Below, piece after piece: positions 22,361 through 33,811 of a stretch of DNA of 64,000 nucleotides. This stretch comes from Motacilla alba alba (Eukaryota; Chordata; Aves; Passeriformes; Motacillidae), in contig NW_024037374.1 of assembly GCF_015832195.1 (NCBI RefSeq), positions 2,480,001-2,544,000 on the forward strand, in the 5' to 3' direction. The notes under the pieces were generated by a model. It saw only the letters and a list, made by a program, of their open reading frames with translations, did no database searches and had not been told where the DNA came from. The position numbers and the translations under genes were made by a program. The first letter of the stretch is position 1. Each line of letters opens with the position of its first letter.

Positions 22361-22740
22361 TAACTTGTAGTGGAAGTTGTGGTTGGGTTGTGTTAGGATT
22401 GGTTTTATGGTTGTTTTTTTGGGGTTTTGTGTTTAATTTTAGTTGTAGGGTTATTTTGTGTGGGTTGTAGGTTGTAGGGCTTTTTGGTTTGAGTTGTGTT
22501 GGGGGGAGGGGACTTGATGGTAAGATTTTAATAGCTGTGGCTAGCTTTGTTCTGGTTGGGGTTTTGTAGCCTCTTTTTTTTTCCTGTTTGGTAGTTGTTG
22601 GGGTTTGGTTTGGTTTGAATGGGGCTGATGGGAGGGCGCAGCCTGGAGAGGGGGGAAGGGGCTCAGCCCAAGGCAGGGTTTGGTTTGGTTTGGTTGAGAT
22701 GGGGGCCGGGGCTGGGACCCACTACTTCTTTGTTGACAGG
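22361..22740. other. Extremely C-poor, then G-rich, non-coding segment
   Basis: 22381-22500 contains a single C in 120 bases. 22501-22740 has G runs (GGGGGGAGGGG, GGGGGGAAGGGG) and GGTTT repeats near 22677-22700. It may be internal sequence of the same edited ERV joined to the LTR, or low-complexity DNA. No gene seen. Confidence 0.4.
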
Positions 22741-23589
22741 AAAGGAAGAGGAGGTTCCTGGGTTTTTTCATCTTTAACATCTTTGTTTCACAGAGGCGTG
22801 TTCAGCATCTCAGTGGTTTAACAGTTATGCAAAAAGTTTTGTATTACCTTTTAAAATTCTTCTCACGTCAAACAATGAGAGACATTCAATCAACAAAAAT
22901 CATTTCTCAAAGCATTGATTTGCTCCATTCAACTTCAAAAAATCTAAGCCTGTTCAATTAATTGTTAATCAAAATTTGCAGGAGCACAGAAACAGAAGAA
23001 GACACAGAAAGAGAGAAAGACAAAAAAGATACAGAGAAGCACACACACAGCTACCAACTCCTGGATTCCAGTGGTGTTCAGATGGAAATTCCAAGAGGAG
23101 GTAGGGTCAAGATGTGTGCTTGCCTCGTGGTCAGCCTTCAATACCCCTTGGTCTTCCTGGGCCCTTCCCCCATCTGTGACTTTGGGTCATGACCCAAGCG
23201 CCAGCCCCTTATTATCTAAAAACTCTCAAACCTTTCTGTCTGTAGACTACCCTCAGGCAACTCCATGCAGCCTTCTGACTCCTTCTCTCTTCCTTCTGTG
23301 GGACCAGCTCACTCTTTCCTGCCCCTTGCACAACCACATGAGCCTGTCTCTCCCTTACACGCCATCTTCCCTTTTCTGCCCCTCACACAACTGCTCAGCT
23401 CTTTTTCCCCACAGCACATCCTGCAGACTGCAGTTAATTCTCGGCCAGCCAACCCACTCCTTTATAAACCCACTCTTTGGAAAACACATCCTATTCCGGG
23501 CAAGGCTTTTCCCACTCTTTGGAATTAGTCCAGCTGCAATTCATCAGGAGCAAGATAGCCTTCAGCACTATCTCTGTTCTCTTGACAAT
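22741..23589. other. No gene recognised
   Basis: AT-rich first, a short AGAAAGAGAGAAAGAC purine tract near 23005-23040, then C/T-rich DNA with a TATA-like CCTTTATAAACCC near 23459. A 199-codon frame at 23071-23670 has no domain I know and runs into the TGATGTCACA repeats. Possibly an unrecognised LTR. Confidence 0.4.
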
Positions 23590-24122
23590 CTGTCCTCCCA
23601 CACTCTGGGATTTCACAGGCAGCTCTGTGATGTCACAACCCACTCTGTCATGACTCAGCCTTCTCTGTGACATCACACAGCTTCTCTGTGATGGCACAGA
23701 GCCCTTATCTACGATGGCAGAGTCTTCTCTGTGGCCTCACAGCCTGTTCTGTGATGTCACACAGCCATCCTGGGATGTCACAGGCCACTTTGTGACATCA
23801 CAACCTGTTTGATGAGGTCACACAACCAGCCAATGAATGTCCCAGCCTGCTCTGGGATGTCACATCCTGATGTCAAAACTCACTTAGCATGTCAAACAGC
23901 ACCTCTGTGGGCTCACTGAACCACCCTGCAATGTCACAACACCTTCCGTGATGTAACACAGCCACCCTGTAATGTCACAGTACACTCTGTGACCTCACAG
24001 CTTGCTCTGTGATGTCATGTTGCCACACTGTGATGTCACAACCTGCTCTGTGATGTCACATAGTAAACCAGCAATGTCATAGCCTACTGTATGGTGTCAC
24101 AACCTGGTCTGTGATGTCACAC
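23590..24122 (-). repeat. TGACATCACAGAG short-repeat array (reverse)
   Basis: Repeats of CTCTGTGATGTCACA at about 20-28-bp spacing, the reverse complement of the arrays at 19100, 55530 and 61326. This is the largest of the four arrays (about 530 bp). Confidence 0.8.
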
Positions 24123-24124
24123 AG

Positions 24125-24338
24125 GCACAGAATCACAGAATCACAAGGCTGGAAGAGACTTTTAAGATCATCAAATCCAATGCATGCCCTAACACCATCT
24201 CAACTAGACCATGGCACTCAGCACTATATCCAGTCTTTTTGTAAACACATCCAGGGATGGTGACTCCCCCACCTCCCAGGGCAGACAATTCCAGTACTTG
24301 ATCACTTTTTCAGGAAAAGCTTTTTCCTAATATCTAAT
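24125..24338 (-). mobile_element. CR1 3'-end fragment
   Basis: Begins with the CR1-style terminal repeat CAGAATCACAGAATCACA and continues GGCTGGAAGAGACTTTTAAGATCATC, read as the reverse complement of a CR1 3' end. It breaks off within TTTTCCTAATATCTAAT where an LTR-like element begins. Confidence 0.8.
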
Positions 24339-25048
24339 TGTGATAAAGAGGTGTGATTCATGCTGACAAAATTGAAACAGTAATCGAGACAGTAATTATT
24401 ATTTGGCGATAAAAAAATGGTTAAAAAGGGAAATGCCAGGAAGAAGGGAGGGGAGGGGTCCCCTCCCCCCCCTTTCTCCTGCAGATGTTCAGGACAGGAA
24501 GGAGTAAGAGATAACTATTACTCAATTTATCTGAAAGAGAGGGAGAACTTGGGTGGAAATCAGGAACATGTTAATTGTATGAGATTTATTGCTTTAATGT
24601 TAGAACATGGCATTGGCTCATATAATGTTAGTTTTGGCTCATACTATAGCAGCTTGGTGCGCATGTGTATTCCAAAGCGGAAATAAAGGACACCTGAGGA
24701 AGAGGAGAAGCCTTCCTCAGACCACCCCCAAAGAGTGGTGAGACCACCTACAAGGGATGGTGGCGCATGCGTGATGAAGATGATGATGAGGGTGGAAATA
24801 CGAATGTGACGAATCGAAAATGGGAGGAGATGGTGATGGCACACAGCATGAAAAGGGGAATTGATGACCTTGTACATGAGGTGGCAGGGGTCCCAAAGCC
24901 CTTGCACTCCGTACCCCACGGTAATCTTTTGCTTATGCGTTATTATCAGAACCAGATTATTCCTCATTTGAACCAAATTATATTGTCAATATTTTGAGTG
25001 TATTCAATTTTATATATTCTAAACTACTTCATTAAAATTGCTGCTACA
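24339..25048 (+). mobile_element. Possible LTR with retained CpG sites
   Basis: Starts TGTGATAAAG where a CR1 is interrupted and could end at ...GCTGCTACA. It carries TATA-like CATATAATG, AATAAA at 24682-24687 and several intact CpGs (GTGCGCATG, GGCGCATGCG, GTGACGAATCG). A perfect 9-bp inverted repeat around GGGGAGGGGTCCCCTCCCC lies near 24450-24470. No clean target duplication. Could be another regulatory or repeat sequence. Confidence 0.35.
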
Positions 25049-25089
25049 ATTAATTCTGGTTTATTTTTTTTTTTTATTTGTGATTGGAT

Positions 25090-25687
25090 AATTAGGCAAA
25101 CATAACACTGATGTTCCAGGGCAGGGCAAGGCTGGACCTGCCCCTTCCTCCATTTCACATGAAATGTTTTGAGCCAGCAATCTGCTCCAGTCTCTCACAG
25201 TAGGCAATGCTGGAGGTGGAACCCCAATTATGGCCATGGGCACCTGGCTGAGAAGGACAGTTCTTTTCCATAGGAAGGAAAGCACAGAGCCCCAGTGTTT
25301 GGAAGGCAGGTGAGAGCCTCACTAGTCCAAGGCCAGCCAGACTTGTCAGCAATGGCAGATTTTGTCTGGGAGCAGTCTTTCGATTTAAGGAATTTTGGAG
25401 GTGGAATCCCAATCTCACCCATGGGCGGCCTGGAGAAGCAGGATTGTTCTTTCCCATAGGAAGGAAAGCACGGAGCCTTCCCCAATGTTTTGGAGACGAT
25501 GGGAAATGACCCTTGTGAAACCACTGCCAGCCAGACTTGTCCTGGCAATATTCCTAGTGGAACAATCCTTGCATATAAGGAAATTGGGAGGTGAAATCCC
25601 AATTCTGACCATGGGTGCCTGGAGGAGAAGGACAGTTCTTTTTCACAGGAAGGAAAGCATGGAGCCCCAGAATTTCAGCAGCAATGA
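25090..25687 (-). repeat. 189-bp satellite up to the gap, about 3 units
   Basis: Reverse-complement satellite units marked by TTCTTT(T/C)CCATAGGAAGGAAAGCA at 25261, 25450 and 25637 (spacing 187-189 bp). The assembly gap starts inside this array, so the missing DNA probably includes more satellite. Confidence 0.88.
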
Positions 25688-26687
25688 NNNNNNNNNNNNN
25701 NNNNNNNNNNNNNNNNNNNNNNNNNNNNNNNNNNNNNNNNNNNNNNNNNNNNNNNNNNNNNNNNNNNNNNNNNNNNNNNNNNNNNNNNNNNNNNNNNNNN
25801 NNNNNNNNNNNNNNNNNNNNNNNNNNNNNNNNNNNNNNNNNNNNNNNNNNNNNNNNNNNNNNNNNNNNNNNNNNNNNNNNNNNNNNNNNNNNNNNNNNNN
25901 NNNNNNNNNNNNNNNNNNNNNNNNNNNNNNNNNNNNNNNNNNNNNNNNNNNNNNNNNNNNNNNNNNNNNNNNNNNNNNNNNNNNNNNNNNNNNNNNNNNN
26001 NNNNNNNNNNNNNNNNNNNNNNNNNNNNNNNNNNNNNNNNNNNNNNNNNNNNNNNNNNNNNNNNNNNNNNNNNNNNNNNNNNNNNNNNNNNNNNNNNNNN
26101 NNNNNNNNNNNNNNNNNNNNNNNNNNNNNNNNNNNNNNNNNNNNNNNNNNNNNNNNNNNNNNNNNNNNNNNNNNNNNNNNNNNNNNNNNNNNNNNNNNNN
26201 NNNNNNNNNNNNNNNNNNNNNNNNNNNNNNNNNNNNNNNNNNNNNNNNNNNNNNNNNNNNNNNNNNNNNNNNNNNNNNNNNNNNNNNNNNNNNNNNNNNN
26301 NNNNNNNNNNNNNNNNNNNNNNNNNNNNNNNNNNNNNNNNNNNNNNNNNNNNNNNNNNNNNNNNNNNNNNNNNNNNNNNNNNNNNNNNNNNNNNNNNNNN
26401 NNNNNNNNNNNNNNNNNNNNNNNNNNNNNNNNNNNNNNNNNNNNNNNNNNNNNNNNNNNNNNNNNNNNNNNNNNNNNNNNNNNNNNNNNNNNNNNNNNNN
26501 NNNNNNNNNNNNNNNNNNNNNNNNNNNNNNNNNNNNNNNNNNNNNNNNNNNNNNNNNNNNNNNNNNNNNNNNNNNNNNNNNNNNNNNNNNNNNNNNNNNN
26601 NNNNNNNNNNNNNNNNNNNNNNNNNNNNNNNNNNNNNNNNNNNNNNNNNNNNNNNNNNNNNNNNNNNNNNNNNNNNNNNNNNNNNNN
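25688..26687. other. Assembly gap, exactly 1000 N
   Basis: A round-number N run, i.e. a gap of unknown true length. Left side is 189-bp satellite, right side is the inner end of the right arm inside a CR1. Nothing can be said of its content. Confidence 0.99.
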
Positions 26688-27897
26688 CTTAGCAGCTTCT
26701 GTAAAAAGAATAAAAATGTATTTATAAAAAAGGTATAGCAAAAGGAGGAACAAGGAGAACCTCTATGCTTTATTGGATGCAGTGGAGAATATAGTAACTA
26801 AAGGAAAAGGCTGAGCTACTGAATCTCTTGTTTTTCTCAATTTTCAAGATTAGGACAAGTTGTCCTCAAGGCAAGTGTTCTCCTGAGCTGGTAGATGGGC
26901 ACAGGGAGCAGAACAGACCCCTGGAATCCAGGAGAAAGCAGCTGCTGACCTACTGAGCCACACAGATGTTGCTGGCACCCGATGGGATCCATCCTAGGGG
27001 GATGAGGGAGCTGGTGGATGAGCTCCCCAAGCTCCTCTCCATCATTTCCCATCAGTCCTGGCTCAGTGGGGAGGTCCCAGAGCACTGGAGGTGCCAGTGT
27101 GACCCCATCCCCAGGAAGGGCTGGAAGGAGGATCTGGGGAACTCCAGGCCTGTCAGCCTGACCTTGGTGCCGGGCAAGGTTATGGAACAGATCACTTTGA
27201 GTGCCATCACAGGGCACCCACAGGATGGCCGAGGGATCAGAGCCAGCCAGAGTGGATTTTAGGGGTAGCATGTCCTTCCTGAACAACCTGGTCTCCTTGT
27301 ATGACCAAAAGACCCACCTGTGGATGTCAGAAAAGCTGTGGATGTTGTCTGTCTGGACTTCAGCAAGGCCTTTGACACTGTCTCTGAGAGCATTCCCTGG
27401 AAAAGCTGCAGCCCATGGCTTGAGCAGGTTCCCTCCTTGCTGGGACATTTAAGAGCTGGCTGGAGGCTGTGCCCAGAGAGTGATGGGGATGGTGCTTCAT
27501 CCAGCTGGTGTCCAGGCACTGGTGCTATCCCCAGGGATCAGTGTTGGGCCCAGTCCTGTTTCATATCTTCACTGATGATCTGGATGAGGGGATTGAGTCC
27601 ACCATCAGCAAATTTGCAGATGACACCAAGCTGGGTGAGAGTGTGGATCTGCTGGAGGGCAGGACAAGAGGACACAGCCTTAAGCTGCACCAGGGGAGGT
27701 TTAGGCTGGACAGCAGGAAGACGTTCTTCACAGAAGGGTGATTGGGCATTGGAATGTGCTGGCCAGGAGTCACTGTCCCTCTCCAGTGGCACTTAGTGGC
27801 ATGGTCTGGGTGACAAGGCGGTATTAAGGCATTGGTTAGACTTGATAATCTCAAAGGTCTTTTCCAGCCTATTGGATTCTGTCATTCTGTGATGATT
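26688..27897 (+). mobile_element. CR1 LINE (right arm)
   Basis: Mirror of the CR1 at 16920-18131. RT motifs NSRPVSL (about 27140), DFSKAFDTV (about 27360) and FADDTKL (about 27615) are visible in different frames, so it is broken. 5' part cut off by the gap. It ends at GTCATTCTGTGATGATT and passes directly into minisatellite. Confidence 0.85.
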
Positions 27898-28641
27898 GGG
27901 ACACTCTGGGGCCATGGTGACACTGCGGGATCTTGTGGAACTAAGGGGGACCATAGTGACACTGTACAGCCACATTGAACCAGGGGTCCATTGTGGTGTT
28001 GTGGGGCCAGATGGAACCAGGGAGTCCACTGTGACACTCTGGGTCCTTGAGGGGCCCCAGAGGCCATTGTGACACTGCAGGGCCTTGTGTAACCAAGGGG
28101 TTTCACCATTTTGACACTGCGAAACCAAGGAGACCATTGGGAGACTCCAGGGCCCAGTGGAACCAAGGGGCTGTCTGACACTGCGGGGCCTCATGGGACC
28201 AAGGGGACATTGTGACACTGCAGGATCCTGTGGAACCAAGGGGCCACTGTGACACTACGGGGCCTTGAGCAATCTGGAAGAAGTTGTGACGCTGTGTGGC
28301 CTTGTGGAAACAAGGAGTCCATTGTGACACTGAGGGGACTTGTGGAATCCCAGAGACCATGGTGACAGTGTGGGACCTCATGTAACCATGGGGCCATTGT
28401 GACAGCCTGGGGCCCCATGGAACCAAGGGGCCACTGTGAAACTGCGGTACCAAGGATGACATTGTGCCACTGTGAAGCCCCATGGAACCAAGAAGAACAT
28501 TGTGACATATTGGGGCCCCATGGAACCATGGAGACCATTGTTGCTCTGCATGGTCTCATGGAGCCAAGGAGACCAGTGTGAGAGTGCAGGGCCTGGTGTA
28601 ACCAAGAGGCCATTGTGACACTGAGGGACCCCATGGAACCA
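27898..28641 (-). repeat. 37-bp minisatellite (right arm)
   Basis: Mirror of 16176-16919, same unit in the CCATTGTGACAC orientation, between two CR1 pieces. Confidence 0.85.
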
Positions 28642-28978
28642 AGGACATCTTTGCAGATGACACCAAGCTGAGTGTGAGTTCTGATCTGCTGGAGGGTAGG
28701 AGGGCTCTGCACAGGGCCCTGGACAGGCTGGATCCAGGGACCAAATCCAACAAGGTGAGGTTTAACAACTCTCAGAGCCAGGTCCTGCTCTTTGGCCACA
28801 ACAACCCCTGCAGCACCACAGGCTGGGGACAGAGTGGCTGGAGAGCAGCCAGGCAGAAAGGGAGCTGCAGGGACTGATGGACAGCAGGTTGGACATGAGG
28901 CAGCAGTGTGCCCAGGTGGCCAAGAAGGCCAATGGCTCCTGGCCTGGATCAGGAATGGTGTGGCCAGCAGGAGCAGCT
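28642..28978 (+). mobile_element. CR1 fragment (right arm)
   Basis: Mirror of 15840-16175. Plus-strand CR1 ORF2 C-terminal remnants, 3' end missing. Confidence 0.75.
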
Positions 28979-29262
28979 GCTGTGCCAGCACTGATCTGCC
29001 CCCAGCTCTGCACACAGACATTGCTGCTGCAGCTCCAGAGAAGGCAACCAAAGGGCATCTCTACAGAAAACTTTACTGGGATATCCTTTAGTGGCTTTAA
29101 AGCCACCAAGAGCGCAGCCCCTCATTGACAAAGTGTGTGGCCACAGGGAAGGTGGAGAGAAACAAAATGAGAAATGGCACAAACAATGACATTGCTTTTT
29201 GGACAACATGAAAAAAGTAAAACAAACAAAGAGGAGCTCCAAAATGAAAACGAAAAGAACTA

Positions 29263-30243
29263 TCAAAGATTACTTTTATTACAAGTGATTGGCAGAAATT
29301 GGCCAGTAGTTTGATGGTCCTGAAAGCATCCAGTCATCAGTGTCCACACTGCAGCCTTGAGCTCCTGGTTCCTCAGGCTGTAGATGAGGGGGTTCAGGGC
29401 TGGAGGCACCACCGAGTACAGAACTGACAGGGCCAGATCCAGGGATGGGGAGGACAGGGAGAGGGGCTTCAGGTACATAAAAAATGACGTGCTGACAAAC
29501 AGGGAGACCACGGCCAGGTGAGGGAGGCAGGTGGAAAAGGCTTTGTGCCGTCCCTGCTCAGAGGGGATCCTCAGCACAGCCCTGAAGATCTGCACATAGG
29601 AGTAAACAATGAACACAAAACAACTAATTATCAAACAGGCACCAACAGCAAGAAGGCCCAGTTCCCTGAGGTAGGATTTGGAGCAGGAGAGCTTGAGGAT
29701 CTGTGGGATTTCACAGAAGAACTGGCCCAGGGCATTGCCATGGCACAGGGGCAGGGAAAATGTATTGGCTGTGTGCAGCAGTGAATAGAGAAAGGCACTG
29801 GCCCAGGCAGCTGCTGCCATGTGGGCACAAGCTCTGCTGCCCAGCAGGGTCCCGTAGTGCAGGGGTTTGCAGATGGACACGTAGCGATCGTAGCACATGA
29901 TGGTCAGGATGGAAACCTCTGCTGAGATGAAAAAGACAATAAAAAATAGCTGGACTGCACATCCTTTGTAGGAGATGGTGCTGGTGTCCCAGAGGGAATT
30001 GTGCATGGCTTTGGGGACAGTGGTGCAGATGGAGCCCAGGTCAGTGAGGGCCAGGTTGAGCAGGAAGAAGAACATGGGCGTGTGCAGGTGCTGGCCGCAG
30101 GCTACGGTGCTGATGATGAGGCCGTTGCCCAGGAGGGCAGCCAGGGAGATGCCCAGCAAGAGGCAGAAGTGCAGCAGCTGCAGCTGCCGCGTGTCTGCCA
30201 ATGCCAGCAGGAGGAAGTGGCTGATGGAGCTGCTGTTGGACAT
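29263..30243 (-). CDS. Olfactory receptor, OR14-like (right-arm copy)
   Basis: Intact 326-residue seven-transmembrane receptor on the minus strand, mirror of 14575-15555 and with the same motifs (GN in TM1, MCYDRYVSICKPLHY, KAFSTC, PPALNPLIYSLRN). Start chosen at the ATG five codons inside the GTG-opened frame. Relative to the left-arm copy it has Thr46 for Ala, and Ser88-Thr89 for Arg-Asn. The third copy has Ser88-Thr89, so this state looks ancestral. It shares the CAA in place of the older TAA stop and the resulting C-terminal tail. If the two arms are haplotypes, this is an allele and not a second gene. Confidence 0.93.
   Translation of the reverse strand: MSNSSSISHFLLLALADTRQLQLLHFCLLLGISLAALLGNGLIISTVACGQHLHTPMFFFLLNLALTDLGSICTTVPKAMHNSLWDTSTISYKGCAVQLFFIVFFISAEVSILTIMCYDRYVSICKPLHYGTLLGSRACAHMAAAAWASAFLYSLLHTANTFSLPLCHGNALGQFFCEIPQILKLSCSKSYLRELGLLAVGACLIISCFVFIVYSYVQIFRAVLRIPSEQGRHKAFSTCLPHLAVVSLFVSTSFFMYLKPLSLSSPSLDLALSVLYSVVPPALNPLIYSLRNQELKAAVWTLMTGCFQDHQTTGQFLPITCNKSNL
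29274..29279 (-). terminator. Poly(A) signal overlapping OR coding end (right arm)
   Basis: TTTATT on the plus strand is AATAAA on the minus strand, inside the last codons of the OR frame, nine bases before its stop. Confidence 0.6.
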
Positions 30244-32719
30244 TTCCTGGGGCTGCACTTGGGGACCTGTTCATGGAGAAAGGACAGTGACAAGTCAGGA
30301 GAGGCTGCTCTGAGCAAAACCTGGGCCATTCCCTGTAGATTGTCCTGCTGTGACTTACCCACCCTTGTTTCTGCACTTGGAAAACCTTCAGCCAGGTCTC
30401 TGCCTTAGCTCCAGTTGGGCTGGCTGAGTGTGCCAGGAGCAGCCAGTCCTGTGCGTGGGGACACCCAGGAGGGCAGCTCAGAGCTTGGAAGGGCACAGCA
30501 AGGAGATCCCCAGCTGTGCCCATGACGGGATCTCAGCGAGGGGGCTCAGCTCACTCCCCTTTCCCATGGACTGCTTTGCCCACAGCCCCACAGGTGCCAG
30601 GGAAGCTTGGACACCCCATTCCCATGGGCACCCCTGCCTGGCAGGAATGCCAAGGGCAGTGCCTGACTCAGCTGCTACAAATGCCAGAGCCACCCTGAGA
30701 GCAGCAGATCACAGTGACAATACCAGGGCAGTGCAGAAACAAGAGAAGATGTTGTGGTGCTGTGCCTGAGAGGGCAGGGCAGAGACAGCCGGGCACTCAG
30801 GACAGTGTTCCCGTGCCCAGCTGTGCCCAGCACCTCCCACACACCAACAGTGCCCTCCTGCCCCCAGCACTGCTCTCTTCAGCCGCCTCTCCTTCCCTGA
30901 GCATCTCCCTGGGCCTGGACATTCCCTCCTGAGAGGAGCCTTGTCCCTGCCAGTGCTCACAGAGCCCATCCCAGCCTGTGTGCCCTCGCCCTGGCCCTAC
31001 AGAAACCTGCCTGTGTGCAGGGCCCTGCCTGGGGCAGGCTCTGGCTGCAGGTGGGCAAGGGCAGCTCAGGAGAGCCCTGCTGGGCCCTGCAGAGGTGATG
31101 CTGCTGCTGTCCAGGGCTGAGCAGTGGCTGAGGGCCCTTTGGGAGGCTCCCAGCAGAGAGACTGACCACCCAAAGTGACAGTTCTGGAGTCCCTGCAAAT
31201 GTTCCAACATTCCTTTGATGATCCTGCTGTGTGTCCCTTTCCACTCAGAATGTTCTGTCATTCTGGGATTACAATTCCTCTGCTGCTTCCCTCATCCCCC
31301 TGTTACCTATAATCAAAAAGAGAAATAAACCCTTGCAACAGTGTTAGAAGAATAGAGTAAAAACCAGACCTTTCTTGGAAGCTTCCAGGTGTCCCAGTGG
31401 AAATGGAGCACACCCAGGCCCTGATTTCAACAATTTTTAAAGGTTGATTAATTGGGATATTGAACAGGAACATCCAATAGCAGATTCAGTTGCCACAGTT
31501 ACACACCCCTGGCTCAACTCATTGCAGCAGGTCCAAAGGCTTCTTTGCCTTCACTTTTTCTCATGACTGCTCATATTCAGGTTAAAAAAAAAAAAAAAAG
31601 AGTTCCTATAAGTCCTCTTCCTATAAGACTGTTTAGTATATCAGGACTATATAAGAGAATAACGCTATACAGTATTTCAGGAATATATTTAGACAGTCAG
31701 TTTTCTTTCTAAAATCTAAAAATAAAGTAAGGAAACATACTAGAGGTTTTTAAGGATAAAAGTTTTATTAGTATATAATAGTAGTTTAATAGAGTTAATT
31801 GAGAGTTTATTAAAGGTAAGCAACGATAATAGTTTTTTACAAATATAACAGTAACTTAGAGAGCTATGAATACATAAAAATGTAGAAAATGCAAAAATCT
31901 TTTTGTCATCACCCCAACTTTCCCATCCTGTTCCAAGTAGGAAATTGAAAAAACTCTCAGGAAAGCTCCTGATCTATCCAGCAATCCCAGGCTTACCTTC
32001 TTTGGGAAGTGTCCTCCAGAGCTGTGCCCAGGCTGGTCTGGAGCTGGGAGCAGCCCTGCCCCACCCAGCCCCTCTCAGCAGCAGCAGCACCTGCCCTGCT
32101 CACGGTGGCTCCTTCCTCCCACAGCTTCTCCCCAGTGCTGGCAGCAGCTCCCTGGGCTGGCTGAGAGCTGTCCCTGGCAGGCAGCAGAGTCCCTGCCCCA
32201 GCACAGCACCCTGGGCTGCAGGAGCCTGCTCTGCAGGACAGCCCTGGGCACCCCTGGCTGCTCTGCACAAGAGACAATCAGAGAATGTACTCACAGGGTC
32301 TGTAGGCATTGGGATGTTGCAGCTGTAGGAGATCACTGCAGGAGCTGCAGCTGCATTGTCCTGCAGCCAGAGGTTCCTGTGCCAAGGGCTGGCAGGGATT
32401 CTGCCCCAGGCACTTCTCAGCACCTTCCCAGCCCTGACTGACGGAAGCTCTCTGTGCCTCTGTGCTGTGCCCGGGCTGGCTGCAGGCAGTGCCCCAGCCC
32501 TGCTGGGCTGGCAGAAGAGCTGCTCAGCAAGAGAAATGTGCTTTTCAAGCTCTTCTTGGTTACCAGCAGCTGCCTCTGTGCCAGCAGCCCAGCCCAGCTC
32601 AGCAGCACAGACACAGCACAAGGACTTTAATGAGCCTCTGGGGCTTTGTGCTCAGGCCCTGAACATCAGTCCCTGAGAGGCAGCTGAAGAAACCTCTCCA
32701 GAACTCCAAGTCAGAATCA
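30244..32719. other. OR upstream region (right arm), no coding exon
   Basis: Mirror of 12101-14550. A15 run near 31585 against T16 on the left. AT-rich 31590-31870. Splice acceptor mirror at 30267-30268. No gene recognised. Confidence 0.4.
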
Positions 32720-33761
32720 CACTCCAAAGTTTCTTGCACTTTTAATGGGTCCCAGGGAGGGCCACGACTGAGAAAGTGTCCCCAGGCCCCAGGCAGAGCA
32801 GAGAACTGCAGGCAGTGATGACAGGTGGGGACAAAGAGAAGCCAAGGCTTGGTGCCCTGGGGCACAGCAGGCTCTGTGCCACCAAGGGCTGGCAGGAGAC
32901 ACCTTGTCCTGAGCCACTGGGGCCTCCTGGCACAGCCCCAGCCAGGCTGGCCACTGGCAGCCCCTTGTCCTGCCCTCAGCATCCCCCCCTAGCCCACATG
33001 CCAGTGGCCTCAAGGATCTGCTGGAAGGAGTCCCTGGGGAGCCTTGCTCAGCAATGGCCCTGGGGCTCCTTCATGCTCCCAGGGACTGCAGGCTTTTCAA
33101 AGGACTTTGGGTTTGGCTTTTGCCTTGGAGTTTCTGAGAGGTTTGTGCAATCATGGCCTCCAATGATCTGCTGTAATTAGTCTCTGGAGAGGCTTTGTCA
33201 GTAACAACACTCAGTGGGGCTCATTAATGCTTCAATGTACTTCAGTTATTTTCAGGTACTTGGTGTCTCTCTTTTGATACAGACTCTGGGAGAGGTTTGT
33301 GCTATCATGGCCCCAATTATCTGCTTTAACGAGTCCCTTGAGAGCTTTGTACTGACACTCAGTGGGGCTCATTACTACTTTGAGATACTCAATATTTTTA
33401 AGGTACTTTATGGATTTATGGATACTTTTAGGTATTTTTAAGGATTTTCATTCCTACACTAAGTCTCTGACAAGGTTTTTTGTGCCATCCTGGCCTCCAG
33501 TTCTCTTCTTCAACGAGTCCATGAGGAAAAGGTCTTGAGGATGGACCTCAGTGGGACTCATTAATGCTTTGAGAAACTTTGGGTGTTTCCTCTGACTTTG
33601 ACTCCTGGAAAGGTTTGTGCAATCTCCTCTCAGGCCCTGAAGTTCAAGGGCTGAGCTCTAAAAGCTCCACAGGGCTCATTAGGATCAAGCAAGTCCTGAC
33701 AAACCATGGCTCTGCCTTGATTTCCCTCTGCTCTCATGCAGTTCATCAGGAAATTTTCTGT
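32720..33761. repeat. Degenerate OR-flank tandem repeats (right arm)
   Basis: Mirror of 11060-12100. CTCAGTGGG(G/A)CTCATTA marks the units near 33210, 33360 and 33550. Several single-base differences from the left arm fall here. Confidence 0.7.
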
Positions 33762-33811
33762 AGTGGTTTTGGTTCACCAATTTGAGATTTCTTGGCCAAT
33801 GAATCAATTAT

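Noticed and set aside
23071..23670. 199-codon frame
   Set aside because: Composition is C/T-rich low complexity, it runs into the TGATGTCACA repeats, and no family is recognised.
25395..26753. Long frames of 370-447 codons on both strands
   Set aside because: They consist mostly of the 1000-N gap read as unknown residues.
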